DNA of 44,384 nucleotides from Granulicatella sp041433555 (lineage in GTDB: Bacteria; Bacillota; Bacilli; Lactobacillales; Aerococcaceae). Every line of letters begins with the position of its first letter. The first letter of the stretch is position 1. Under the pieces are notes generated by a model. It was not told the DNA's origin and searched no databases. It saw only the letters and a program-made list of their open reading frames with translations. Of the stretch, positions 1-7,024 are shown in pieces. Location: contig NZ_JAPWBR010000016.1 of assembly GCF_041433555.1 (NCBI RefSeq), forward strand, positions 1-44,384, in the 5' to 3' direction. The position numbers were made by a program, and so were the translations under genes.

Positions 1-1358
1 GTTGTTGTTGTTGACGTTGTAGTAGTCGTTGTTGTAGTTGTTGTAGTCGTTGTTGTCTCTTCTTTTGGATTCACAATTGTTTTAGTTACAGCGTGATCTG
101 TTCCGAAGTCTTCAACGTTAACGACAGTATCAGCGTCTTTAATAACGAATCCTGCAGGAGCTTCTGTTTCTGTCAAGATATATTTATCTTTTAATAATGC
201 ATTAACAGTAATATTACCATTTTCATCAGTTTCGTATTCACCGATTACTTGGTTGTTCGCTTCACGTACTACTTTAAATTTAGCACCTTTAATTGGTTGG
301 TTAGCGTCATCCACTTTATGAACGTTGATTGTAAATACATAACCAACACCGGCACCACCAGCAACTTGAACTGCAGAAGCATTGGTTATTTCTTTAATAA
401 CGACACCTTTTCCTTTTAATGTAGCGTCATTCTTTAATAATTCTCCATCTACTGGTTGGTAGTTTAAATGAACGTCATAAGAAATACGGTATTGATCCTC
501 TTCTGTAATATCTCCTAAGTCAATGACAAAAGATTGTCCATCTTCTGCAACTGTAACTTTATGTTGATCAGTCACATCAACACGATTTGAAAATTGCCAT
601 TCACCATCTACAAATGCAAATTTACCTTTAATCACCTTAATACTATCTTTCACATAGCTAGCATTTGTAAATTTCAAATGATCTTCTAATGTTACTTCTT
701 TAATATTTTGACGGTTACGGTTCACAGAAATTGTATATGAAACTGTCTTATAGTCAGTATTATTTACCCAGCTTGTCTTTGTTAAAGTTCTTGGGTTTCC
801 ATCTCCAATTCCTTTAAAGGTTACTTTACCAGCAACTTTTGTTACAGCATTGACTGTCACAACAACAGGAATTTCACCTTGTTGTGGATGTTTCTTAAAG
901 TCAATACGTGCATAGAAGAAAAACGAACCATTTGTATCAGAATGTTTTTCAACATAGTCTGTATAAGTTAAAGTTAATTTTTTGTTTTCAGCATCTACAG
1001 TAGCGTGAGCGATAATTTCATTTGTATTAATATCGCGAATCTCAAAACTACTAGATGTGATAATTAATGCTTCTGGCACAGTAACCGTTGTTTGGTCACC
1101 TGCTTTAACATTTTTACCTGCTAAATCATACGTTGCATTAATACGGAAGGTAGCCCATTGCTCTAAATCCCAATTTAGATCTCCACCTTCGTTATTTGAA
1201 ACATTAACAATTGTAATGGTATCGGCAAATTTACCAGTTACTGAAACTGCAGGTTTAGTTTCTTCAGCAGATGCATTATGAGAAGCTAATGTAAAAAGTG
1301 CAGTTAATAAAAATAGTAAGAACGAAAAAATCCCCAATTTTTTCCCGTTTTTGTTCAT
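1..1358 (-). CDS. Cna-type surface adhesin, N-terminal part (3' end beyond window)
   Basis: The frame is open from the ATG at 1358 to the window edge: 452 codons and no stop. AGAGGA lies upstream of the start. Residues 1-31 are a signal peptide (KNGKK, a hydrophobic core, then a likely cut after ASA). Residues about 40-170 and 185-325 resemble the paired Ig-like ligand-binding domains of collagen/fibrinogen adhesins. Residues 340-432 are a SpaA/Cna-B prealbumin-like domain: Lys348 (VHKVD), Glu397 in an E-box (LTETEAPAGF) and Asn430 (TIVNP) could form an intramolecular isopeptide bond. From residue 435 the chain is almost pure threonine, a typical glycosylatable wall stalk. An LPxTG sorting signal would be expected beyond the left edge but is not visible. 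Ligand unknown; class call is firm. Confidence 0.88.
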   Translation of the reverse strand, partial: MNKNGKKLGIFSFLLFLLTALFTLASHNASAEETKPAVSVTGKFADTITIVNVSNNEGGDLNWDLEQWATFRINATYDLAGKNVKAGDQTTVTVPEALIITSSSFEIRDINTNEIIAHATVDAENKKLTLTYTDYVEKHSDTNGSFFFYARIDFKKHPQQGEIPVVVTVNAVTKVAGKVTFKGIGDGNPRTLTKTSWVNNTDYKTVSYTISVNRNRQNIKEVTLEDHLKFTNASYVKDSIKVIKGKFAFVDGEWQFSNRVDVTDQHKVTVAEDGQSFVIDLGDITEEDQYRISYDVHLNYQPVDGELLKNDATLKGKGVVIKEITNASAVQVAGGAGVGYVFTINVHKVDDANQPIKGAKFKVVREANNQVIGEYETDENGNITVNALLKDKYILTETEAPAGFVIKDADTVVNVEDFGTDHAVTKTIVNPKEETTTTTTTTTTTTTTSTTT

Positions 1359-1411
1359 CGTGCTTTCCTCTTTTCTTATAAAATTGATGGTAAAAATTAC
1401 CTCTCGTGTTC

Positions 1412-1420
1412 ATTTTATCA
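1412..1420 (-). promoter_or_regulatory. Extended -10 promoter of the adhesin gene
   Basis: The minus strand reads TGATAAAAT, an extended -10 box (TGnTAAAAT). It lies about 54 bases before the adhesin start codon. The -35 region is poor, as is common for extended -10 promoters. Confidence 0.45.
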
Positions 1421-1610
1421 CATTTAGTTCTTAAAGAATACCTTAAAGGTGAAATTTACCGCGTTTTTTTCATCTTTTTTTCAAAGAATTTTTCCTAAAG
1501 CACTCAGAATCATTGAATTTTAAAGCGTTTTAGTACTGTGCTAAATTTAAACTAAATAAAAAATACACAATCATTTTCAGCCTTTCATCCCCCCTAAACA
1601 TCTCCCTACC

Positions 1611-1639
1611 TTGACAAGAACACTATTATTACCTATCAT
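1611..1639 (+). promoter_or_regulatory. Sigma-A-type promoter of the membrane protein gene
   Basis: A perfect -35 TTGACA (1611-1616) is followed after 17 bases by TATCAT (1634-1639). Transcription would start about 22 bases before the ATG at 1669. A GAGG ribosome binding site sits at 1657-1660. Confidence 0.65.
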
Positions 1640-1668
1640 TAAGCTATACTTAAGAATGAGGTATTATT

Positions 1669-2490
1669 ATGAATAATGAATCGCAGACGATATCAATCGA
1701 AAGCATTCTTCACCAAGCAACTACTCCGTGGTTGAGCTTTATCCTAGCTCCACTTGGTTATTGCTTTATCGGATTGATTCTTGCATTAAGACAACAGCAA
1801 TTTCAATTATTGCATTTTGTCGTATTATTTTTATTTTTTGTAACTATATATTTACAAGAAAATTCATATCGCAAACTAGCGCTACATCCTGAAAAGAAGA
1901 AATGGCCAGTCATTGCATTAACGAATATTATTCTCTTTGCAATTCTCTTCTATTTCTACCAAACAGTCGCTATTAGAGTGGTTCTACTACTCTTTGCCAT
2001 TGTGTTATTTAATCATACGAATCTGTTTGAAGTGAAGGTAAATGAAGTTTCTTACATTTATCACTCACTGTTAAATGGGATTGCTAAATACTATATCGCA
2101 AATTTTGTTACAGTATATGTACTTAGTGGTAATGTAACTTCTGCTATTAGCGCTCAACTCTTCCAATACGTTTTATTTGGACTGTATGTTTCTCATATCA
2201 AGACGAAACTCACAGAAAGAAAAGAAGGAAAAAGACATTTCGGACCTGCAGCGGCCATCTTTAATGTATTTCTCAGTCTGTCATGGCTTGTGGGAACAGT
2301 CGTTTATTACTTATGGTATTTGAATCATTTAAATATTTTGGGAATTATTTTATTCTCATTATCATTATTAATTCCGATTCTTTACCAAATCCACTTTAGA
2401 AAACAGTACACAGTGAATCGATTAATCACTTATCTTCATTGGTATTTAGTCGTAATGTCTGTTTTATACGGATTCTTAATTACAATTTAA
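1669..2490 (+). CDS. Nine-helix integral membrane protein of unknown function
   Basis: I do not recognise this 273-residue protein. About nine hydrophobic helices can be read: near residues 20-40, 46-62, 80-98, 101-115, 141-158, 160-177, 194-218, 222-241 and 252-273. There is no cleavable signal peptide; the N-terminal 19 residues are polar. A short charged loop (KLTERKEGKRH, about 180-190) is probably cytoplasmic. Nine helices recall UbiA-type prenyltransferases, but the NDxxD-type aspartate motifs of that family are missing, so I do not assign it. It has its own TTGACA promoter and its own terminator, so it is monocistronic. It lies between the adhesin and the nth block. Confidence 0.75.
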   Translation: MNNESQTISIESILHQATTPWLSFILAPLGYCFIGLILALRQQQFQLLHFVVLFLFFVTIYLQENSYRKLALHPEKKKWPVIALTNIILFAILFYFYQTVAIRVVLLLFAIVLFNHTNLFEVKVNEVSYIYHSLLNGIAKYYIANFVTVYVLSGNVTSAISAQLFQYVLFGLYVSHIKTKLTERKEGKRHFGPAAAIFNVFLSLSWLVGTVVYYLWYLNHLNILGIILFSLSLLIPILYQIHFRKQYTVNRLITYLHWYLVVMSVLYGFLITI

Positions 2491-2494
2491 ATCA

Positions 2495-2526
2495 AAAAAT
2501 GGTTGGACAAATGTCCAACCATTTTT
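2495..2526. terminator. Bidirectional intrinsic terminator between the membrane protein gene and nth
   Basis: A perfect 15-base inverted repeat has arms at 2495-2509 and 2512-2526, with GGTTGGACA in its core. It is flanked by A and T runs. It serves the convergent plus-strand gene ending at 2490 and nth ending at 2529. Confidence 0.85.
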
Positions 2527-2528
2527 GT

Positions 2529-3167
2529 TTATACTTCTTTTTTACCATAAGCACAAATATCCAATAAAGGACAACTTGCACATTTTGGCTTTCTAGCAAT
2601 GCAATGATATCTTCCAAAAAAGATCATCCAGTGATGAGCTTTCCCCCATAGATCTTTAGGTAACTTCTTGCAAAGTGTCTCTTCTACTTCTAGAACAGAT
2701 GCAGATTGTTTCACCATTTGAAGTCGTTTAGAAATTCGTTCTACGTGCGTATCTACTGCAAATGCAGGCAATCCAAACGCGACGCTTAACACAACATTCG
2801 CTGTCTTTCGCCCAACTCCTGCTAATTGCACCAACTCTTCTCTTGTTCGTGGAACTTCTCCATTAAATCGTTCAACCAGTTGTTGAGCACACAGTCGAAT
2901 ATTCTTCGCTTTATTTCTATAAAGTCCTAAGGATTGAATACACTCTATCACTACTTCTTCTTCACTATTCGCCAAGGCATGCGCATTTGGATAAATTGCA
3001 AACAATTTTGGAGTGACTTTATTCACACCTTTGTCGGTTGCTTGCGCACTTAAAATAGTTGCAATCAGTAATTGAAAAGGCGTTTTATGATCCAATTCGC
3101 AATGCGCATCTGGAAACATCTTTTGCATTTCTAGAACTGCTTGTAATGTTTTTGCTTTTGATAACAT
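2529..3167 (-). CDS. nth: Endonuclease III (DNA glycosylase/AP lyase)
   Basis: This base-excision repair enzyme removes oxidised pyrimidines and cleaves the abasic site. All family hallmarks are visible in its 212 residues. The helix-hairpin-helix LAGVGRKTA (115-123) contains catalytic Lys121, and Asp139 lies in AVDTH. Four cysteines at 189, 196, 199 and 205 show the C-x6-C-x2-C-x5-C spacing of the [4Fe-4S] cluster. The length is normal. The ATG lies one base after the dnaD stop, so the two are translationally coupled; the ribosome binding site is weak (GAAGAG inside dnaD). The order asnS-dnaD-nth is the same in Bacillus subtilis. Confidence 0.96.
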   Translation of the reverse strand: MLSKAKTLQAVLEMQKMFPDAHCELDHKTPFQLLIATILSAQATDKGVNKVTPKLFAIYPNAHALANSEEEVVIECIQSLGLYRNKAKNIRLCAQQLVERFNGEVPRTREELVQLAGVGRKTANVVLSVAFGLPAFAVDTHVERISKRLQMVKQSASVLEVEETLCKKLPKDLWGKAHHWMIFFGRYHCIARKPKCASCPLLDICAYGKKEV

Positions 3168-3168
3168 C

Positions 3169-3858
3169 TTATCTCTTCACCCAATTCACTAATGGAACTG
3201 ATTGGTTGGCAGTTTCATTAGGTTTTACTTCCACTTGCGCATTCTTTGTGCGAGTTTCAGACGCAGCTAATTGTTGCGCAGATTTAATTCCTTTGTTTTT
3301 CCAGGCTAGTAAAATACGGTCAATATATTTTACATTATGCGCTTGATTTAAGATGGCCTCTTTTAAAGCAGCAACGATTAATTCCTGTGGATATTTATCC
3401 TTATGAATCCAACCAGAAATCATTTCAATTTCAAATCCACTTAACTGACGGTTAAACTCTTGCTCGATTAAAGCCAGTACATTCACGTCTTTCTGAGACA
3501 TTTTTTCTACACTAAAGGAACTTTGCTTAAATAACACTTCTAATTGACGAAGAAGCGGTTTAAAGCTATAGTAATCCACTTTCTTCCCATCTTTTGCTTC
3601 TCGTTGTTTAATCTCGAGCACTTGTCGATCCATTAAATGTTGAATGATGCTAAACAATTGTCTTTCATCTATACCAAACTGTATACAAGTTGCTCTTACA
3701 TCAATAACAAATGACTCTTCCGGATGTCGCTGCATTAACCATGCAATTAATAAGCATTCATCTGCAGTCAATTGCAATTTTCGGTAATTTTGAAGTAGTG
3801 CATTCGGAACAGACGTACTGCCACTATAAATCCAATGTTCTTGGAATGTTAATGCCAT
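3169..3858 (-). CDS. dnaD: DnaD replication initiation protein
   Basis: DnaD acts with DnaB and DnaI in Firmicutes to remodel DNA at the origin and load the replicative helicase. The 229-residue protein has an N-terminal winged-helix part (about 1-110) and the C-terminal DnaD domain (about 125-200). The latter contains the typical run FEIEMISGWIHK and, near its end, YIDRILLAWKNKGI. GGAGG precedes the ATG. It lies between asnS and nth, as in B. subtilis. A hairpin terminator separates it from asnS, so its level may depend on read-through. Confidence 0.93.
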   Translation of the reverse strand: MALTFQEHWIYSGSTSVPNALLQNYRKLQLTADECLLIAWLMQRHPEESFVIDVRATCIQFGIDERQLFSIIQHLMDRQVLEIKQREAKDGKKVDYYSFKPLLRQLEVLFKQSSFSVEKMSQKDVNVLALIEQEFNRQLSGFEIEMISGWIHKDKYPQELIVAALKEAILNQAHNVKYIDRILLAWKNKGIKSAQQLAASETRTKNAQVEVKPNETANQSVPLVNWVKR

Positions 3859-3875
3859 TTTTTGACCTCCCTCTT

Positions 3876-3912
3876 TTAAAAAAGAGCCAACGACATAGGT
3901 CAGCGGCTCTTT
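3876..3912 (-). terminator. Intrinsic terminator between asnS and dnaD
   Basis: On the minus strand an 8-base stem AAAGAGCC/GGCTCTTT (arms 3905-3912 and 3881-3888) encloses a 16-base loop and is followed by a T run. It lies inside the operon, after asnS, so it probably acts as a partial terminator that lowers dnaD-nth expression. Confidence 0.7.
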
Positions 3913-3925
3913 CTTATTCTTTTTA

Positions 3926-5242
3926 TTATGGGTAAATACGGTTTAATAAACGTGGGAATGGAATAGCTTCACGAATATGTTTCGTACCAGCCACAAAGGT
4001 TACCATACGTTCTAAACCTAGACCGAATCCTGAGTGAGGAACAGAACCGTATTTACGTAAATCTAAGTAGAATGCATAATCATCTGGATTTAATCCGTTT
4101 GATTTAATTCTTTCTAATAATTTATCGTAGTCCGTTTCACGTTCACTTCCTCCGATAACTTCACCATATCCTTCTGGAGCAAGTAAGTCAGCACATAGTA
4201 CACGACTTTCGTTTCCAGGAACTGGTTTCATGTAGAAAGCTTTAATTTCAGTTGGATAGTTGATCACAAATGTTGGCACTCCAAAGTAGTTTGAAATCCA
4301 AGTTTCGTGTGGTGAACCAAAGTCATCACCGTGTTCTAAGTGTTCGTAATCAGTATCTTCATCGTTTTCGTGCGCTTGTAATAAGTCAATCGCTTCATCG
4401 TATGTGATACGTTTGAACGGTTCGCTAATGTATTTCTTCAATAATTCAGTGTCACGTTCTAGAGTTTCTAATGCATGAGGTGCACGGTCTAAAACGCCTT
4501 GAATTAAAGCTTTCACATAAGCTTCTTGTAAGTCTAATGACTCGTCATGTGTTAAGTATAAATACTCAGCATCCATCATCCAGAACTCTGTTAAGTGACG
4601 ACGAGTTTTAGATTTTTCTGCACGGAATACAGGGCCGAAGTCGAATACGCGACCGAATGCCATTGCTCCTGCTTCTAAGTATAATTGACCAGATTGTGTT
4701 AAGTACGCTGGATCTCCGAAGTAATCTGTTTCGAATAATTCAGTTGAATCTTCAGCCGCATTCCCAGAAAGAATTGGGCTATCGAATTTAATGAATCCAT
4801 TTTTATCAAAGAACTCGTATGATGCATAAATAATCGCATTACGAATTTCCATAATGGCATGTTGTTTTGTTGAACGTAACCATAAATGACGGTGGTCCAT
4901 TAAGAAGTCAGTACCATGCTCTTTTGGAGTGATTGGATATTCATGACTCTCCCCAATTAATTCGATATCTTTTACTAATAACTCATAGCCTAATTTAGAA
5001 CGAGTATCTTCTTGAACAACACCTGTTACAAATACAGAACTTTCTTGAGTTAATCCTTTTGCTAATTCAAAAGTTTCTTCACTTACGTCCGCTTTTACTA
5101 CAATTCCTTGGAAATAAGCTTTTCCATCACGTAATTGTAAGAACGCGATTTTACCGCTAGAACGTTTGTTAGTTACCCAAGCGCCAATCGTAACGGTTTG
5201 TCCAACGTAATCTTTTGCTTGATTCATTGTTATAGTTTTCAA
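3926..5242 (-). CDS. asnS: Asparaginyl-tRNA synthetase
   Basis: This class II synthetase charges tRNA-Asn with asparagine. An N-terminal OB-fold anticodon-binding domain (about 15-105) is followed by the catalytic core. The run PKEHGTDFLMDHRHLWLRS is characteristic of AsnRS rather than AspRS. Motif 2 reads FRAEKSKTRRHLTEF and motif 3 GFGLGLERM. The length, 438 residues, is normal. The start is a TTG at 5242: AAAGGAAGAG lies upstream and the resulting N-terminus MKTITMNQA matches the recalled B. subtilis protein (MKTTINQA). It lies 15 bases after aspB, pairing aspartate formation with Asn-tRNA charging. No T-box leader is seen. Confidence 0.96.
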   Translation of the reverse strand: MKTITMNQAKDYVGQTVTIGAWVTNKRSSGKIAFLQLRDGKAYFQGIVVKADVSEETFELAKGLTQESSVFVTGVVQEDTRSKLGYELLVKDIELIGESHEYPITPKEHGTDFLMDHRHLWLRSTKQHAIMEIRNAIIYASYEFFDKNGFIKFDSPILSGNAAEDSTELFETDYFGDPAYLTQSGQLYLEAGAMAFGRVFDFGPVFRAEKSKTRRHLTEFWMMDAEYLYLTHDESLDLQEAYVKALIQGVLDRAPHALETLERDTELLKKYISEPFKRITYDEAIDLLQAHENDEDTDYEHLEHGDDFGSPHETWISNYFGVPTFVINYPTEIKAFYMKPVPGNESRVLCADLLAPEGYGEVIGGSERETDYDKLLERIKSNGLNPDDYAFYLDLRKYGSVPHSGFGLGLERMVTFVAGTKHIREAIPFPRLLNRIYP

Positions 5243-5257
5243 AATATCACTCTTCCT

Positions 5258-6445
5258 TTACTTATATGATTCAATAAATTCCTTAATTCGATTAGCGGCT
5301 TCTCTTAATTCCTCTTCGCTATTAGCACAGCTAAGTCTTAGGAAACCGTTGCATCCAAAGTTCTCTCCGGATACTGTTGCGACCCCTGCTTCTTCGAGTA
5401 GTTTTAGGGCAAACTCTTCTGAAGAAGCAACGCCTACGATATGCATGGCTACTTTAACATTCGCGAATAAGTAGAACGCTCCTTTAGGCTTCTCACACTT
5501 AATTCCTTGAATATCGTTTAGTAATTCATGAAATACGTCGATTCTTCTTTGAAACTCGTCACGCATTTCTTTTTTTGCGACTTCAACATCTTCGTCGAAA
5601 GCTCGAATCGCTGCATATTGTACAACCGCCGCAGGGTTACTTGTTGTGTGACTCGTTAAGTCATTTAAAGCTCTAATAATTCGTTTGGGACCGAATACAT
5701 ATCCAAGTCTCCATCCAGTCATCGCAACTGATTTTGATAATCCATTTATGACTAATGTGTTATTAAAAATCTCTTGGGATAAACTTGCCATACTGATGGA
5801 AGGCGCATCATAGACTAACTCGTAATAGATTTCATCTGATACGACAAACACATTATGTTCTAATGCCCAATTTCCAATCGCTAGTAACTCTTCTTTTGTA
5901 TACAAGAGCCCTGAAGGATTCGAAGGCGCATTGAGTACCAAGAGTTTTGTCTTATCTGTTACATATTCGTTTAGTAAATCCACAGTTAGTTTAAACGAAT
6001 TTTTTTCTCTAGTTTCAATATACACCGGAACGCCATCCGCTAATTGAATTTGTTCGGCATAACTCACCCAGTAAGGAATTTGAATTAAAACCTCGTCTCC
6101 TGGATCTACCAATGTCATAAAGACTGAATATAGCGCAAATTTAGCACCCGCAAAAGTCGCAACTTGCTCCTTTTGCAAATCAATTCCATCTTTACGTTTA
6201 TGAAAATCACAAATCGCCTGTCTTAACTTATCTAATCCCAAAGCTGGTGTATAATGATCGGTTTCGTGTTTTCTTAAAGCATCAATGGCTGCCTCTGTAA
6301 TTACTTCAGGAGTATTAAAACCAGGTTCACCAATCGATAAACTAATAATCTTTCTTCCCTGAGCTTTTAGTTCTCTAGCTTTTTGTGTCATCGCTAGAGT
6401 TCCTGAAGGCAAAATTTTCGATACTCTATCTGAAATTTTTACCAT
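5258..6445 (-). CDS. aspB: Aspartate aminotransferase (PLP, class I)
   Basis: It transfers an amino group between glutamate and oxaloacetate to make aspartate. The 395-residue protein is a complete fold-type I aminotransferase. The PLP Schiff-base lysine is Lys238 in NGLSKSVAMTGWRLGY. Asn176 (APSNPSG), Asp204 and Tyr207 (SDEIYY) hold the cofactor, and Arg370 (FLRLS) should bind the substrate carboxylate. The ATG at 6445 follows ypmB by 13 bases, with a moderate GGTGAT ribosome binding site. The position between ypmB and asnS is the classic Firmicutes arrangement, which supports aspartate over an aromatic substrate. Confidence 0.93.
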   Translation of the reverse strand: MVKISDRVSKILPSGTLAMTQKARELKAQGRKIISLSIGEPGFNTPEVITEAAIDALRKHETDHYTPALGLDKLRQAICDFHKRKDGIDLQKEQVATFAGAKFALYSVFMTLVDPGDEVLIQIPYWVSYAEQIQLADGVPVYIETREKNSFKLTVDLLNEYVTDKTKLLVLNAPSNPSGLLYTKEELLAIGNWALEHNVFVVSDEIYYELVYDAPSISMASLSQEIFNNTLVINGLSKSVAMTGWRLGYVFGPKRIIRALNDLTSHTTSNPAAVVQYAAIRAFDEDVEVAKKEMRDEFQRRIDVFHELLNDIQGIKCEKPKGAFYLFANVKVAMHIVGVASSEEFALKLLEEAGVATVSGENFGCNGFLRLSCANSEEELREAANRIKEFIESYK

Positions 6446-6458
6446 AAATCACCAATTT

Positions 6459-6935
6459 CTATATATTCTCAATATCTTTAATCCATTTACCATTTTTCGC
6501 TGAAATATAGTAATAACCAATACGTTGATTACTCATACGATAATTGACTTCCCATACAGGTTCCCCGTTTAAAAGGCCAAGTCTTGCTTCAAGCACTTCA
6601 ACATCTGGTTTATCTTGTAATGTAATAGAACGAGCTTCTTGCTCATTGACCACTGCTGATTGCTGAAGAATTGTAACATCTCCACCTTCTTCAGGAATAA
6701 TCGCATAGATGGCATTCCCGTCTTTATCTTCACCCATAACAGTGTAATAAGACGCATCCGTATTGTACAAGTAAAACTTCGTTACTTTTGAAAATTCTAC
6801 GGTTGGTGCCATCATCGTAAGTGCTTCGTTACGTTTTTTAATCTTTGGATCCACACTTACTAAAAAGATACTTGCAGCAGCTAAAAATAATAGAAATAAA
6901 GTGAGTAAAAGAATAAACATTGTTCTGCGTTTCAT
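6459..6935 (-). CDS. ypmB: YpmB-like membrane-anchored protein (DUF5590)
   Basis: This is a conserved Firmicutes protein of unknown function. It has one N-terminal membrane helix (about residues 8-28) after the positive MKRR, so the rest lies outside the cytoplasm. The exported part contains two PepSY-like halves: AIYAIIPEEGG in the first and PVWEVNYRM followed by YYYISAKNGKWI in the second. The ATG at 6935 is preferred over the TTG just before it because AGGAG lies 8 bases upstream of the ATG. That gives 158 residues. It sits between dinG and aspB exactly as ypmB does in B. subtilis. A TATAAT box at 6975-6980 may give this part of the operon an extra promoter. Confidence 0.8.
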   Translation of the reverse strand: MKRRTMFILLLTLFLLFLAAASIFLVSVDPKIKKRNEALTMMAPTVEFSKVTKFYLYNTDASYYTVMGEDKDGNAIYAIIPEEGGDVTILQQSAVVNEQEARSITLQDKPDVEVLEARLGLLNGEPVWEVNYRMSNQRIGYYYISAKNGKWIKDIENI

Positions 6936-7024
6936 CAATTTCTCTCCTCTACTCTAATTTTCATAGATAATGGTATTATACGCTATTTAAAGCAAAAATA
7001 CCACCATACATATAAGACGATGCC

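Larger units (their letters stand above)
1359..1668. other. 310-base divergent intergenic region, AT-rich
   Basis: This gap separates the minus-strand adhesin from the plus-strand membrane protein. It carries one promoter in each direction, listed separately. In the adhesin leader there is a small inverted repeat, GGTAAAAATTACC (1389-1401). No open frame with a ribosome binding site, no tRNA and no mobile-element end was seen. The middle part (about 1440-1600) is AT-rich without recognisable structure. Confidence 0.6.

Noticed and set aside
1..60. GTTGTT-type triplet repeat, possibly a microsatellite or CRISPR
   Set aside because: It reads in frame as the poly-threonine stalk of the adhesin on the minus strand. 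There are no spacers or regular repeat units of CRISPR size.
1057..1281. Plus-strand open frame of 74 codons
   Set aside because: It is antisense to the adhesin signal peptide and first domain, has no ribosome binding site, and its composition follows the opposite-strand gene.
1518..1535. Possible CcpA site around TTTAAAGCGTTTTAG
   Set aside because: It fits the cre consensus poorly at both ends and lies more than 100 bases from the adhesin -10 box on its upstream side.
5243..5257. T-box leader for asnS
   Set aside because: The gap to aspB is only 15 bases and there is no T-box sequence or antiterminator in the block.
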